This document shows positions 1 to 8,310 of a DNA stretch of 64,000 nucleotides, piece after piece; positions within the stretch are counted from its first letter, which is position 1, and each line of letters begins with the position of its first letter. The DNA comes from UBA3941 sp002385665 (GTDB lineage: Bacteria > Bacillota > Clostridia > Caldicoprobacterales > UBA3941), in NCBI GenBank assembly GCA_050949255.1, contig JBMNFJ010000008.1, forward strand, positions 1 to 64,000, in the 5' to 3' direction. The position numbers and the translations under genes were made by a program. Under the pieces are notes generated by a model. It searched no databases and was not told where the DNA came from. It saw only the letters and a list, made by a program, of their open reading frames with translations.

Positions 1-884
1 ATAAGGCTATTCTGGCCAACATAATTCAGGATAAGATGGGTATCGGCATTGACCCCACTTCCGTCTTTGACATACAGGTAAAGAGGATTCATGCATATAA
101 GAGACAGCTTCTTAATATATTTAGGATTATGGACATCTACAACCAGCTTAAGGTTATGCCAAATCTACCATACAGACCACATACTTTCATCTTTGCAGGA
201 AAGGCGGCACCGGGCTACCACTATGCCAAGACCATAATAAAGCTTATAAACGCCGTGGCCAATAAGATAAACAACGACCCGGACACCAGGGATATCATAA
301 AGGTGGTATTTTTAGAGAACTTCAATGTTACCCTGGCTGAGAGGATTTATCCCGCTGCCGATATAAGCCAACAGATATCTACCGCCAGTAGGGAAGCATC
401 TGGGACAGGTAATATGAAGTTCATGATGAACGGTGCTCTGACCTTGGGGACCCATGATGGGGCAAATGTTGAAATCAGGGAGGTAGTAGGGGATGACAGC
501 ATATTTATGTTTGGATTAAGAGCCCATGAGGTGATGGATCTTTACCAGAGAAGGAGCTACGACCCATGGAATGAGTATCATAGTTGCTACAAGCTAAAGA
601 AGGTAGTGGATCAATTGATCAATGGCTTCTTTACGGAAGATGAGGGTGACTTCAGGGATATCTATCACTCACTTTTGGGTGGAAATGACGAATTTTTTGT
701 CCTTAAGGATTTTTGCTCCTATATGGAAGTCTGGTATGAACTCAATATGTTGTATGGAGATCCTGTTAAATGGCATTCCATAGCTCTTACCAATATCGCA
801 AAGTCAGGTATATTTTCCAGCGACAGAACAATTAAAGAATATGCCAGGGATATCTGGAATGTTTCCATAGTGGATAGGGATTAA
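1..884 (+). CDS. glgP: Glycogen phosphorylase, C-terminal part (5' end outside window)
   Basis: The reading frame is open from the left edge (codons in phase with position 3), so the gene starts upstream of the window; about 293 C-terminal residues are present out of roughly 800 in the family. The enzyme releases glucose-1-phosphate from glycogen with pyridoxal phosphate as cofactor. The PLP-lysine motif GTGNMKFMMNGALT is visible, with the lysine codon at 417-419, and the preceding VKRIHAYKRQLLN segment is also typical. It is the first visible gene of a glycogen operon followed by glgC, glgD and glgA. The ATG at 36 is internal and not the start. Identification by family motifs is firm. Confidence 0.96.
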   Translation, partial: KAILANIIQDKMGIGIDPTSVFDIQVKRIHAYKRQLLNIFRIMDIYNQLKVMPNLPYRPHTFIFAGKAAPGYHYAKTIIKLINAVANKINNDPDTRDIIKVVFLENFNVTLAERIYPAADISQQISTASREASGTGNMKFMMNGALTLGTHDGANVEIREVVGDDSIFMFGLRAHEVMDLYQRRSYDPWNEYHSCYKLKKVVDQLINGFFTEDEGDFRDIYHSLLGGNDEFFVLKDFCSYMEVWYELNMLYGDPVKWHSIALTNIAKSGIFSSDRTIKEYARDIWNVSIVDRD

Positions 885-956
885 CTCCTATAGGAATAAT
901 TGAGGGGATTTATGGCTTGGCAGCCTTTAATAACAATATGGAGGTAGGGTGATAGG

Positions 957-2096
957 GTGAAAAAGAAGAGCATTATTGCCATGTTACTGGCCGGGGGTCA
1001 GGGATCAAGGCTGGGAGGCCTGACCAGAAAAATCGCTAAGCCGGCGGTTTCCTTTGGAGGCAAATATCGGATTATAGACTTTACCTTGAGCAACTGTGTC
1101 AATTCCGGTATTGATACGGTTGGGATCCTTACTCAATACAAACCGATGTTGCTTAACTCCTATATAGGGATTGGAACCGCATGGGATCTGGATTTTCCCC
1201 AAGGAGGAGTCCATGTTCTTCCCCCTTACATGGAAGAAGATGGAGGCAACTGGTATAAGGGCACTGCCAATGCTATATACCACAATATAGATTTTATAGA
1301 CAGCTATGATCCCGAATATGTATTAATTCTTTCAGGAGATCACATCTACAAGATGGACTATTCAAAGATGCTGAGATTTCACAGAGAAAAGGAATCCGAG
1401 CTTACCATAGCAGTTATTGAAGTCCCTTGGGAAGAGGCTTCTCGCTTTGGAATCATCACCACCGATGAAAACGACAGGGTGATAAAATTCAGTGAAAAAC
1501 CCAAGAATCCGGACAGCAACCTGGCATCTATGGGGATATATATCTTCAATTGGCCGGTATTGAGGGAAGCCCTGATAGAGGATGATGAAAACAGCCAATC
1601 TCATAACGATTTTGGCAAGAATGTAATACCCATGCTATATAACCAGGGTAAGAGCATCTTTGCTTATAAATTTCGAGGATATTGGAAGGATGTAGGCACC
1701 ATTGAGAGCTATTACGAGGCCAATATGGATCTACTGAAGGAAAGTCCGGGACTTGATATCTATGATAGGGATTTTAGGGTATTCTCCAATCTAAATGTTT
1801 TGGCCCCCCAATATATAGGGCCCAAGGCCAAGGTCATCAACAGCCTTGTAAGCAACGATTGTACCGTATTGGGGGAGGTAAAAAACTCCATACTGGCTCC
1901 CGGGGTATTTATAGGTGAGGATGCTGTAGTAAAGGATTCTATAATATTGCCCGGGGCAATAATAAGCAAAAAAGCCTTTGTAACCAAGTCCATAATAGGC
2001 GAGAACTACCGGGTCTTGCCGGGCAGTATAGTAGGTGATAGAGGTTATCGCAGGGATCTGCCGTCGCAGATTACCCTGCTGACGGACACCTTTTGA
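957..2096 (+). CDS. glgC: Glucose-1-phosphate adenylyltransferase (ADP-glucose pyrophosphorylase)
   Basis: This enzyme makes ADP-glucose and pyrophosphate from ATP and glucose-1-phosphate, the committed step of glycogen synthesis in the cytoplasm. The 379-residue protein starts at GTG 957 with a GGAGGT ribosome site at 940-945. The nucleotide-binding loop LAGGQGSRLGGLT sits near residues 12-24, followed by KPAVSFGGKYRIIDF, the GTANAIYHN segment, the LSGDHIYKMDY metal/nucleotide segment and GYWKDVGTIESYY. The C-terminal third (about 290-379) has the hexapeptide-like isoleucine-rich repeats of the left-handed beta helix. Length is normal. Its stop overlaps a TTG in the next frame, but glgD more likely starts downstream. 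Confidence 0.97.
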   Translation: MKKKSIIAMLLAGGQGSRLGGLTRKIAKPAVSFGGKYRIIDFTLSNCVNSGIDTVGILTQYKPMLLNSYIGIGTAWDLDFPQGGVHVLPPYMEEDGGNWYKGTANAIYHNIDFIDSYDPEYVLILSGDHIYKMDYSKMLRFHREKESELTIAVIEVPWEEASRFGIITTDENDRVIKFSEKPKNPDSNLASMGIYIFNWPVLREALIEDDENSQSHNDFGKNVIPMLYNQGKSIFAYKFRGYWKDVGTIESYYEANMDLLKESPGLDIYDRDFRVFSNLNVLAPQYIGPKAKVINSLVSNDCTVLGEVKNSILAPGVFIGEDAVVKDSIILPGAIISKKAFVTKSIIGENYRVLPGSIVGDRGYRRDLPSQITLLTDTF

Positions 2097-2158
2097 TTCG
2101 TTACCTGAATCACTTGTATGGAAGGTATCGCTGCATTATCAAGATAGGGGGGAGAAGC

Positions 2159-3325
2159 GTGAAAAATGTAACGGGAATTATTTTCAGCACCTGTTATGAT
2201 GATATCTTGATGAGCCTTACCAAGGAAAGACCCATTTCCACGGTGCCCTTCGGAGGAAGGTACCGGCTCATAGATTTTGCTCTGTCCAATATGGTTAATA
2301 CCGGCATACGCACCGTCGGGATAGTGACTCCACAGAATTACAGGTCCCTTTTAGATCATATTCGATCCGGGAAGGACTGGTTTTTAGACCGAAAGAGCGG
2401 CGGGTTATTTATACTTCCCAGCGGTAACAATACTGAAGAGAGTTCAGGCTCAAACTCTCTGCTAAGGGATATGTTGAACAATCTGGATTTTTTAAGAAAG
2501 TCCAGAGACGAGTATATAGTAATCAGTTCCTGTAACATTGTAATGAATACAAATTATCGGGAAGCCCTGAATTTTCACATAAGTAACGACAATGACATAA
2601 CCCTTATATACAAGGAAGAGCGGCTCAAGGAAAATGATAGGGAAGATGTATTGCTCATAGAGCAGGCGGAGGATAGAAGGGTAACGGCTGTTTTATGCAA
2701 CGAAAAGGAAAGCCTATATAGAGCGGGCAAGGTTCTATTGGATATAGCCATAATAAACAGGGAACTTCTAATCGAAATTCTTAAAGATTATGATGGGCAG
2801 GAGAAACCCAATTTCTTTGAACTCCTGGGTCAGTTGGTGGATGAACTGAGGATTTATGCCCTGGAATTCAGAGGCTATACAGGCAGGATTCTTTCGATAA
2901 ACAGCTACTTCCAACATAGTATGGACCTTTTAAATCCCAGGGTTCGGACCGAGCTATTTATGAAAAGGGATAAGATACACACCAAGATCACTGATAATCC
3001 ACCTACCAAATATGGAGAAAATGCACTGGTTGCCAATTCCCTGGTGGGAAGCGGCTGTAAGATAGATGGGCATGTGAAAAACAGCATCCTGTTCAGGGAA
3101 GCCGAAATTGGTAAAGGTTCCGTGGTTAATAACAGTATTATCATGCAAAAGAACATAATTGGAGAAAGTGTCCTGCTGGAAAATGTCATCCTGGATAAAT
3201 TCGTTACCATTAAAGACGGTACGATATTAAGGGGGGAGAAGGATAACCCCTTAACAATTGATAAAGGGGCCATTATCGGGCCGGAGGAGGTATCCCATGA
3301 AAAGTATAATCTTCGCAGTGGGTGA
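2159..3325 (+). CDS. glgD: GlgD-type glucose-1-phosphate adenylyltransferase regulatory subunit
   Basis: GlgD is a GlgC paralogue that in Bacillus and Clostridia pairs with GlgC and changes its kinetics, having weak or no catalysis itself. I place the start at GTG 2159, which gives 388 residues beginning (M)KNVTGIIFST and has a GGGGGGA ribosome site at 2147-2153; the frame stays open upstream to a TTG at 2093 but that extension (about 22 residues) does not look like the family. The P-loop is degenerate: the GGQGSRL found in GlgC is absent, while VPFGGRYRLIDFALSNM is kept. A C-terminal hexapeptide helix is visible from about residue 285. It overlaps glgA by 29 bases, which suggests translational coupling. 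Confidence 0.93.
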   Translation: MKNVTGIIFSTCYDDILMSLTKERPISTVPFGGRYRLIDFALSNMVNTGIRTVGIVTPQNYRSLLDHIRSGKDWFLDRKSGGLFILPSGNNTEESSGSNSLLRDMLNNLDFLRKSRDEYIVISSCNIVMNTNYREALNFHISNDNDITLIYKEERLKENDREDVLLIEQAEDRRVTAVLCNEKESLYRAGKVLLDIAIINRELLIEILKDYDGQEKPNFFELLGQLVDELRIYALEFRGYTGRILSINSYFQHSMDLLNPRVRTELFMKRDKIHTKITDNPPTKYGENALVANSLVGSGCKIDGHVKNSILFREAEIGKGSVVNNSIIMQKNIIGESVLLENVILDKFVTIKDGTILRGEKDNPLTIDKGAIIGPEEVSHEKYNLRSG

Positions 3326-4733
3326 AGCAGCACCCTTCGCGAAAACAGGTGGCCTGGGCGATGTGGCAGGTTCTTTGCCTGGGGCAATAAAGGAGCTGGA
3401 CGGGGATGTACGCGTAATAATGCCCAAATACGGGAGCATACCCCAAGGATTTATGGAGGGGTACAGACACATTGCGGATTTTCGCGTTGAGGTCAGTTGG
3501 AGATCTCAATTCTGTGCCTTGGGTGAGGTTGAGCATCAGGGGATTCATTATTATTTTATTGACAACGAGTATTATTTTAAGAGGGATTGTCTTTATGGAT
3601 ATGACGATGATGCGGAGAGGTTTGCCTTCTTTAACAGGGCGGTTTTGGAGAGCCTGCCTAGAATTGAGGGGTTTAAGCCGGATATAGTCCATTGTCATGA
3701 TTGGCATACTGCCCTGATTCCCATGATGATAAGGGAGCACTATGGAGATGACCCCTACTATAGCGGTATAAGGACGGTACTTACCATACATAATCTCAGG
3801 CATCAGGGGATATTTCCCTTGTATATCCTGGGGGACATATTGGGTATAGCCGAAGGGGGCAGGATTGCAAACAATTTGGAATTTGACGGTGCGGTTAACT
3901 ACTTAAAGGGGGGATTAGTTTATTCGGACAGCATCACCACCGTTAGTCCCACCTATGCCTTGGAGATCCTCACTCCCTATTATGGGGAAGGTCTTGACGG
4001 TATCTTAAGGATGCAAAGGGATAAGTTAAGGGGAATACTAAACGGCATAGACTATAAGATTTATAATCCCCTGAAGGATCCTGATATATTTGTCAGGTAC
4101 CGCAGTTCTCTCAGTAAAAAGGCAGATAACAAGGTAGCCCTCCAATCCCTTGTTGGATTACCGGAGGACAGGGATGTGCCCCTTCTTGGTCTTGTGACCA
4201 GACTGGACAGTCAAAAGGGCCTGGATCTGCTCAACTATATAATGGACGAGCTCATGGGTGAGGACCTGCAGATGGTGGTCCTAGGTACCGGGGACAGGAC
4301 CTATGAGGATGCCTTTTACTATTTCGCGTCCAAGTATCCTTCCAAGCTTGCGGTCAAGATAATGTTTGACAGTTCTTTGGCCCGTAAGATCTATGCATCA
4401 GCGGATATGCTCCTTATGCCTTCTCAATTTGAACCCTGTGGCCTGGCACAGATGATAGCCATGCGCTATAGTACCGTGCCCATAGTCAGGGAGACCGGAG
4501 GGCTCAAGGATACCGTTATTCCATATAATGAGGTGACCGGGGAGGGAAACGGTTTTAGTTTCGCCAACTATAATGCCCATGAGCTACTCTTTACCATACA
4601 AAGGGCCTTAAGGATATACAGAGAGGATAAGTCAGCATGGAAGAGGATAACAGAGAGTGGGAGGAAAATGGATTTTAGCTGGGATGCTTCTGCCCGCCAT
4701 TACATGGAGCTCTATAAGGAGTTGGCCGAGTAG
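3297..4733 (+). CDS. glgA: Glycogen synthase (ADP-glucose, GT5)
   Basis: Transfers glucose from ADP-glucose to growing glycogen chains. The start ATG 3297 follows a strong GGAGGAGG at 3283-3290 and lies inside the end of glgD; an upstream in-frame extension to 3258 has no ribosome site. The 478-residue protein opens with KSIIFAVGEAAPFAKTGGLGDV, where KTGGL is the ADP-glucose-binding motif. VHCHDWHTALIP and the C-terminal FEPCGLAQMIAMRY with RETGGLKDTV (donor-site loops) are also present. Length is normal for bacterial GlgA (about 477). It lies in the operon glgP-glgC-glgD-glgA, and its stop TAG directly abuts the ATG of the following GH13 gene. Confidence 0.97.
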   Translation: MKSIIFAVGEAAPFAKTGGLGDVAGSLPGAIKELDGDVRVIMPKYGSIPQGFMEGYRHIADFRVEVSWRSQFCALGEVEHQGIHYYFIDNEYYFKRDCLYGYDDDAERFAFFNRAVLESLPRIEGFKPDIVHCHDWHTALIPMMIREHYGDDPYYSGIRTVLTIHNLRHQGIFPLYILGDILGIAEGGRIANNLEFDGAVNYLKGGLVYSDSITTVSPTYALEILTPYYGEGLDGILRMQRDKLRGILNGIDYKIYNPLKDPDIFVRYRSSLSKKADNKVALQSLVGLPEDRDVPLLGLVTRLDSQKGLDLLNYIMDELMGEDLQMVVLGTGDRTYEDAFYYFASKYPSKLAVKIMFDSSLARKIYASADMLLMPSQFEPCGLAQMIAMRYSTVPIVRETGGLKDTVIPYNEVTGEGNGFSFANYNAHELLFTIQRALRIYREDKSAWKRITESGRKMDFSWDASARHYMELYKELAE

Positions 4734-6695
4734 ATGGACAAGTTAAAGGTTTACCACAATTCTCATCAGGATGAGTACAGAAGTCCCTTTGGGGCGGTAC
4801 CCTGCGAGGAGACCCTTAGGCTTAGGCTCAAATTGGAATTGAATAAGGAGGAAAGCAATACTGAAGTAAAATGCTATCTGCGACTTTGGGAAAATAACAG
4901 CCGGGAAAGGCTTCTGCATATGGAGCAGATAGATTTAGAGGATAGTGGTCCAATGACCCGATTTTATGAGGCTCAATATAGGGTGCCCAAAGAGCCTGGC
5001 CTGGTTTGGTACTATTTCAAAATAGTTTTTGGGGAAAGAGTATTTTACTACGGCAATAATAGGGAGGTCTTGGGGGGAGAAGGTACTCTCTATGAGGGCG
5101 AGCCTCCTGGATATCAGATAACGGTTTACACCCCCTGGCATGTACCCCGGTGGTATAAGGAGGGGATAATGTACCAGATCTTTGTAGACCGTTTTCATAG
5201 GGGAGAAGAAAGCCTTAAGGAGTTAAGGGGTGAGAACGGTTCCCTCTATCATTTGGATTGGTACGATACTCCATTCTATATAAGGGAGAAGGATAATAGC
5301 ATAAGGCGATGGACCTTTTTTGGAGGCAACCTAAGGGGTATTATAGAGAAATTAGACTATCTCAAAGACCTTGGCGTAACCATAATCTACCTTAACCCCA
5401 TATTTAAGGCTCGGAGCAACCACAAGTATGATACCGGTGACTATATGACCATAGATCCCATGTTTGGAGACGAGAAGTTTTTTCAGGAGTTGGTATTGGA
5501 GGCAAAAGATCGAGGGATCCATATTATCCTGGACGGGGTATTCAGCCACACAGGGGCCTATAGCATATACTTTAATAAGGATGGATCATATCCGGGGATT
5601 GGAGCCTATCAGTCCAAGGATTCGCCCTATTACAGCTGGTATAAGTTTGAGGATTATCCCGACAAGTACGAATCCTGGTGGGGAATTGAGACCATGCCCA
5701 ATGTTGATGAAATGGAACCTTCCTATAGGGAGTTCATCTACGCCGGGGAAAACAGTGTGATAAGGTATTGGATGCGGATGGGAGCAAAGGGCTGGAGGCT
5801 GGACGTGGCCGATGAGCTTCCCGATGAGTTTATAAAGGAGCTGCGGCTTGCTGTAAAAGAGGTGGATGATGAGGGAATACTCCTGGGAGAGGTTTGGGAG
5901 GATGCCTCAAACAAGGTAAGTTACGACCAACTGAGGGAGTACTTGTTGGGGGAGGAGTTGGACTCTACTACCAACTATCCCTTAAGGCGTATTTGGTTGG
6001 ACTTCATCCTGGGAAGGATTAATGCAGATGAAACCCATAGGCGGATCATGGCCTTATATGAAAACTATCCCAAGGAGAGTTTCTATTCTGCCATGAACCT
6101 GATAGGCAGCCATGACAGCATTAGGATCCTAACCAAGCTGGGGGAGGCACCACCTGAAGAAGGGCTTGAGGAGAGGGAAAGGGAGGAGTACAGGTTGGAT
6201 AGGGATGCCAGAAACCTTGGAGTAAAAAGACTTAAGCTTATAACCTTGATGCAATTTTTCTTTCCCGGAGTGCCCTGTATATACTATGGCGACGAGGCTG
6301 GACTTGAGGGTTATTCCGATCCCTACAATAGAGGAACCTATCCTTGGGGCAGGGAGGATGCGGATATTTTAGACTGGTACATGAAAATAACAGGTCTCAG
6401 GCAGCAATACGGGGTTTTAATAGACGGAGACTTTAAATCCTTTTACCTGGAAAAGAACATATATGGTTTTATACGGGAAAATTCCAGGGACAGGATTATA
6501 GTGCTAATAAATAGAAGTCCCGATGATAGGTGGGAAGGAGAGTTGATTCCCCGGGGAATTAAGGCAAAGGATATCCCCTGGGTAAGAGAAGGTGCCATCG
6601 ATCTTATAAATCCTGACAATATGATAGAAGGGCCAGGAGGAGACTTACTAAGGATAGAGCCCCTGGGTGCCATGGTCATATATATGAATAAATAA
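4734..6695 (+). CDS. GH13 alpha-amylase-family enzyme (neopullulanase/maltodextrinase type)
   Basis: A 653-residue alpha-glucan-acting enzyme of glycoside hydrolase family 13. About 130 N-terminal residues look like the beta-sandwich domain of cyclomaltodextrinases and neopullulanases; the barrel begins at MYQIFVDRFHRG. The conserved regions are visible: DGVFSHTG, GWRLDVADE with the nucleophile Asp357, LLGEVWED with acid/base Glu386, and LIGSHDS with Asp461. There is no signal peptide, so it is probably cytoplasmic and trims glycogen or imported maltodextrin. The start ATG immediately follows the glgA stop (TAGATG), so translation probably depends on reinitiation. Region I has SH where many relatives have NH. 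The exact substrate cannot be read from sequence. Confidence 0.92.
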   Translation: MDKLKVYHNSHQDEYRSPFGAVPCEETLRLRLKLELNKEESNTEVKCYLRLWENNSRERLLHMEQIDLEDSGPMTRFYEAQYRVPKEPGLVWYYFKIVFGERVFYYGNNREVLGGEGTLYEGEPPGYQITVYTPWHVPRWYKEGIMYQIFVDRFHRGEESLKELRGENGSLYHLDWYDTPFYIREKDNSIRRWTFFGGNLRGIIEKLDYLKDLGVTIIYLNPIFKARSNHKYDTGDYMTIDPMFGDEKFFQELVLEAKDRGIHIILDGVFSHTGAYSIYFNKDGSYPGIGAYQSKDSPYYSWYKFEDYPDKYESWWGIETMPNVDEMEPSYREFIYAGENSVIRYWMRMGAKGWRLDVADELPDEFIKELRLAVKEVDDEGILLGEVWEDASNKVSYDQLREYLLGEELDSTTNYPLRRIWLDFILGRINADETHRRIMALYENYPKESFYSAMNLIGSHDSIRILTKLGEAPPEEGLEEREREEYRLDRDARNLGVKRLKLITLMQFFFPGVPCIYYGDEAGLEGYSDPYNRGTYPWGREDADILDWYMKITGLRQQYGVLIDGDFKSFYLEKNIYGFIRENSRDRIIVLINRSPDDRWEGELIPRGIKAKDIPWVREGAIDLINPDNMIEGPGGDLLRIEPLGAMVIYMNK

Positions 6696-6698
6696 AAA

Positions 6699-6743
6699 GG
6701 GAAAACGGTTTATTTCCGATATCCTTAATAAATCCGTTTTCCC
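6699..6743 (-). terminator. Hairpin terminator between convergent genes
   Basis: GGGAAAACGG plus TTTAT at 6699-6713 pairs with ATAAA-T-CCGTTTTCCC at 6728-6743. On the minus strand the stem is followed by TTTTTATTTATT, so it is a good intrinsic terminator for the 7.2-6.8 kb genes. On the plus strand there is no U-tract, so any termination of the glycogen operon would be weaker. Confidence 0.75.
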
Positions 6744-6794
6744 CAGACAGGTTGATTGGATGGAAAGTGATAATTTGTTTACGGGCAGATTGGC

Positions 6795-7226
6795 TTATTT
6801 TGCATGAAGCTCGTTGATACCCTTTTCATTTTTAATTCTTGTTAGGGCGTCGCCCTCCAACTCCATTATCACTATCTCTGCCAGGTATAATACGCGGCAT
6901 CCTGGCTCCAAGTGGCCGGCATATGCCTTTTCGTGATCGGAAACCACTGTATGCAAATGAGGAACTCCATCGGCTATGATACCGTCGATGGATGCTAACT
7001 CCAAGGGTTTATCCTCCCACTTTTCGAAATGCTCAACCGGGGGGTATCCTGTCGTCATGACCATATGTAAGGTGCAGTAGTCCAAGGTCCCAATGGCAGA
7101 GACAACTACTCCGTTTTTGATATTTTCACGTTCAATCAATTCATTAATGCTTTCAAGAACGAAATCCCCTTGATCCAACCGTAATATAAATATTCTACCG
7201 ACCTTGTCCTGGGTAAATACTTTCAT
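6795..7226 (-). CDS. PPC/DUF296 domain DNA-binding-like protein
   Basis: A 143-residue protein made of a single PPC (plants and prokaryotes conserved, DUF296) domain. The signature is the segment HLHTVVSDHEKAYAGHL near residues 88-104, whose histidines bind a metal in solved members. Prokaryotic PPC proteins are trimeric and of unknown function; in plants the domain is fused to AT-hook DNA-binding motifs, which are absent here. The start ATG 7226 has a GGAGGT site. It lies 22 bases downstream of the RraA-like gene on the same strand and presumably shares its promoter, so the two may serve one pathway. Function is not assigned. Confidence 0.85.
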   Translation of the reverse strand: MKVFTQDKVGRIFILRLDQGDFVLESINELIERENIKNGVVVSAIGTLDYCTLHMVMTTGYPPVEHFEKWEDKPLELASIDGIIADGVPHLHTVVSDHEKAYAGHLEPGCRVLYLAEIVIMELEGDALTRIKNEKGINELHAK

Positions 7227-7248
7227 GTTTTACACCTCCGTTGGGATA

Positions 7249-8007
7249 TTATCCTTTGGTAAATTTCTTATCATACTCCTCAAAATCCAGGGGAACATCC
7301 ACAGTATCATCCAGAGGCAACCCAGCCTTGATGTATAGATATTTTCTTGCAGGCTTGTCCTTGTTCATCTCCTGGGCGGCATATTTTGCAACATCGTATA
7401 CTAAGTCGGAAGGTACTACTATTACGCCGTCCCCATCGGCAACGATGAAATCGCCGGGGTTAACACATACTCCATCGCAGTTGATCTTACAATTGTGGTT
7501 TTCATACTGGATGCGGGCTTGATCCATGGGTTGAACCCGTTTTTTTGCCCATACAGGAACTCGCTGGGCGATAACCTCATCGGTATCTCTAAGGCCTCCG
7601 TCAATGATATAGCCGGTTGATCCATGGAGGGCCAGGGGTACTAAGGTGTTATTAGAACCCATAAGCCCAACACTTAAGTTGGATTGGTCAATAACAAACA
7701 TATCGTATTTTTGGGCTTCATCTATCCAGGGATAGGGGCATATCTCCTTATAATACCATGCTACCCATTCCGTATAGGCATCACCTACAGCGTCTCTGGG
7801 CACAGGTCGATCATAGGGGATGTAGCGGCTGGTCTTAGCAAAACCCATGGCTTTGGTAGGCCAAAGGGGACGCATTTTCTCACTCATGCTTCCATAATGA
7901 TGATATCCCATCCAGTCCATACCATCGCGCACGTCCGTCACCCGCATCTTGTCATAAAGATTTAGGATCTCTTCCTTCTGTGATAAGGTAAATTCCATGT
8001 TTTGCAC
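7249..8007 (-). CDS. RraA-like family protein (aldolase/demethylase fold)
   Basis: A 252-residue member of the RraA/HMG-aldolase superfamily. The family signature GYIIDGGLRDTDEV (around residues 132-145) and the C-terminal NPGDFIVADGDGVIVVPSDL are clear. True members include 4-hydroxy-4-methyl-2-oxoglutarate aldolase and the RNase E inhibitor RraA; many clostridial copies are unassigned and were once mislabelled dimethylmenaquinone methyltransferase. The GGLRD metal/substrate loop is retained, so lyase activity on a small keto acid is plausible. ATG 8007 is preceded by GGGAG and a well-formed promoter at 8065-8093. It is followed by the PPC gene. A link to sugar acid breakdown is only an inference. 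Confidence 0.85.
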   Translation of the reverse strand: MQNMEFTLSQKEEILNLYDKMRVTDVRDGMDWMGYHHYGSMSEKMRPLWPTKAMGFAKTSRYIPYDRPVPRDAVGDAYTEWVAWYYKEICPYPWIDEAQKYDMFVIDQSNLSVGLMGSNNTLVPLALHGSTGYIIDGGLRDTDEVIAQRVPVWAKKRVQPMDQARIQYENHNCKINCDGVCVNPGDFIVADGDGVIVVPSDLVYDVAKYAAQEMNKDKPARKYLYIKAGLPLDDTVDVPLDFEEYDKKFTKG

Positions 8008-8064
8008 TCCCTTTCGATCATTTTAAACCATTAATGAATCCTATATTAACAGCCTATTATGATA

Positions 8065-8093
8065 ATTTTACCAGCGATTATTACATTAGTCAA
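8065..8093 (-). promoter_or_regulatory. Sigma-A-type promoter for the RraA-PPC pair
   Basis: Read on the minus strand, TTGACT (8093-8088) and TAAAAT (8070-8065) are 17 bases apart. The transcript would start about 50 bases upstream of the RraA-like ATG at 8007. Confidence 0.7.
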
Positions 8094-8201
8094 CTTCCAT
8101 AATATTACATAAGAAACAACTGATTTCAGTAAAACTTTTATGCTGGCCTAGGGCATAGTGCTTACAAGCTGATAGGGACAGGGACTACGCTTTATATTTT
8201 A

Positions 8202-8231
8202 TTGAAGGCGATGACTCCCCTATGTTATAAT
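8202..8231 (+). promoter_or_regulatory. Extended -10 promoter for the DUF4091 gene
   Basis: TATAAT at 8226-8231 is preceded by TG plus one base (8223-8224), an extended -10, with TTGAAG at 8202-8207 and an 18-base spacer. It lies about 80 bases upstream of the ATG at 8311 and diverges from the promoter at 8065-8093. The rest of the 8008-8310 gap shows no other feature. Confidence 0.65.
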
Positions 8232-8310
8232 TATTTTATACTTTAAGCGGGTTTGTGGCAGCCTATCATTATATTGGCATATCAATAACCATATGAATGG
8301 GGGAGCTATT

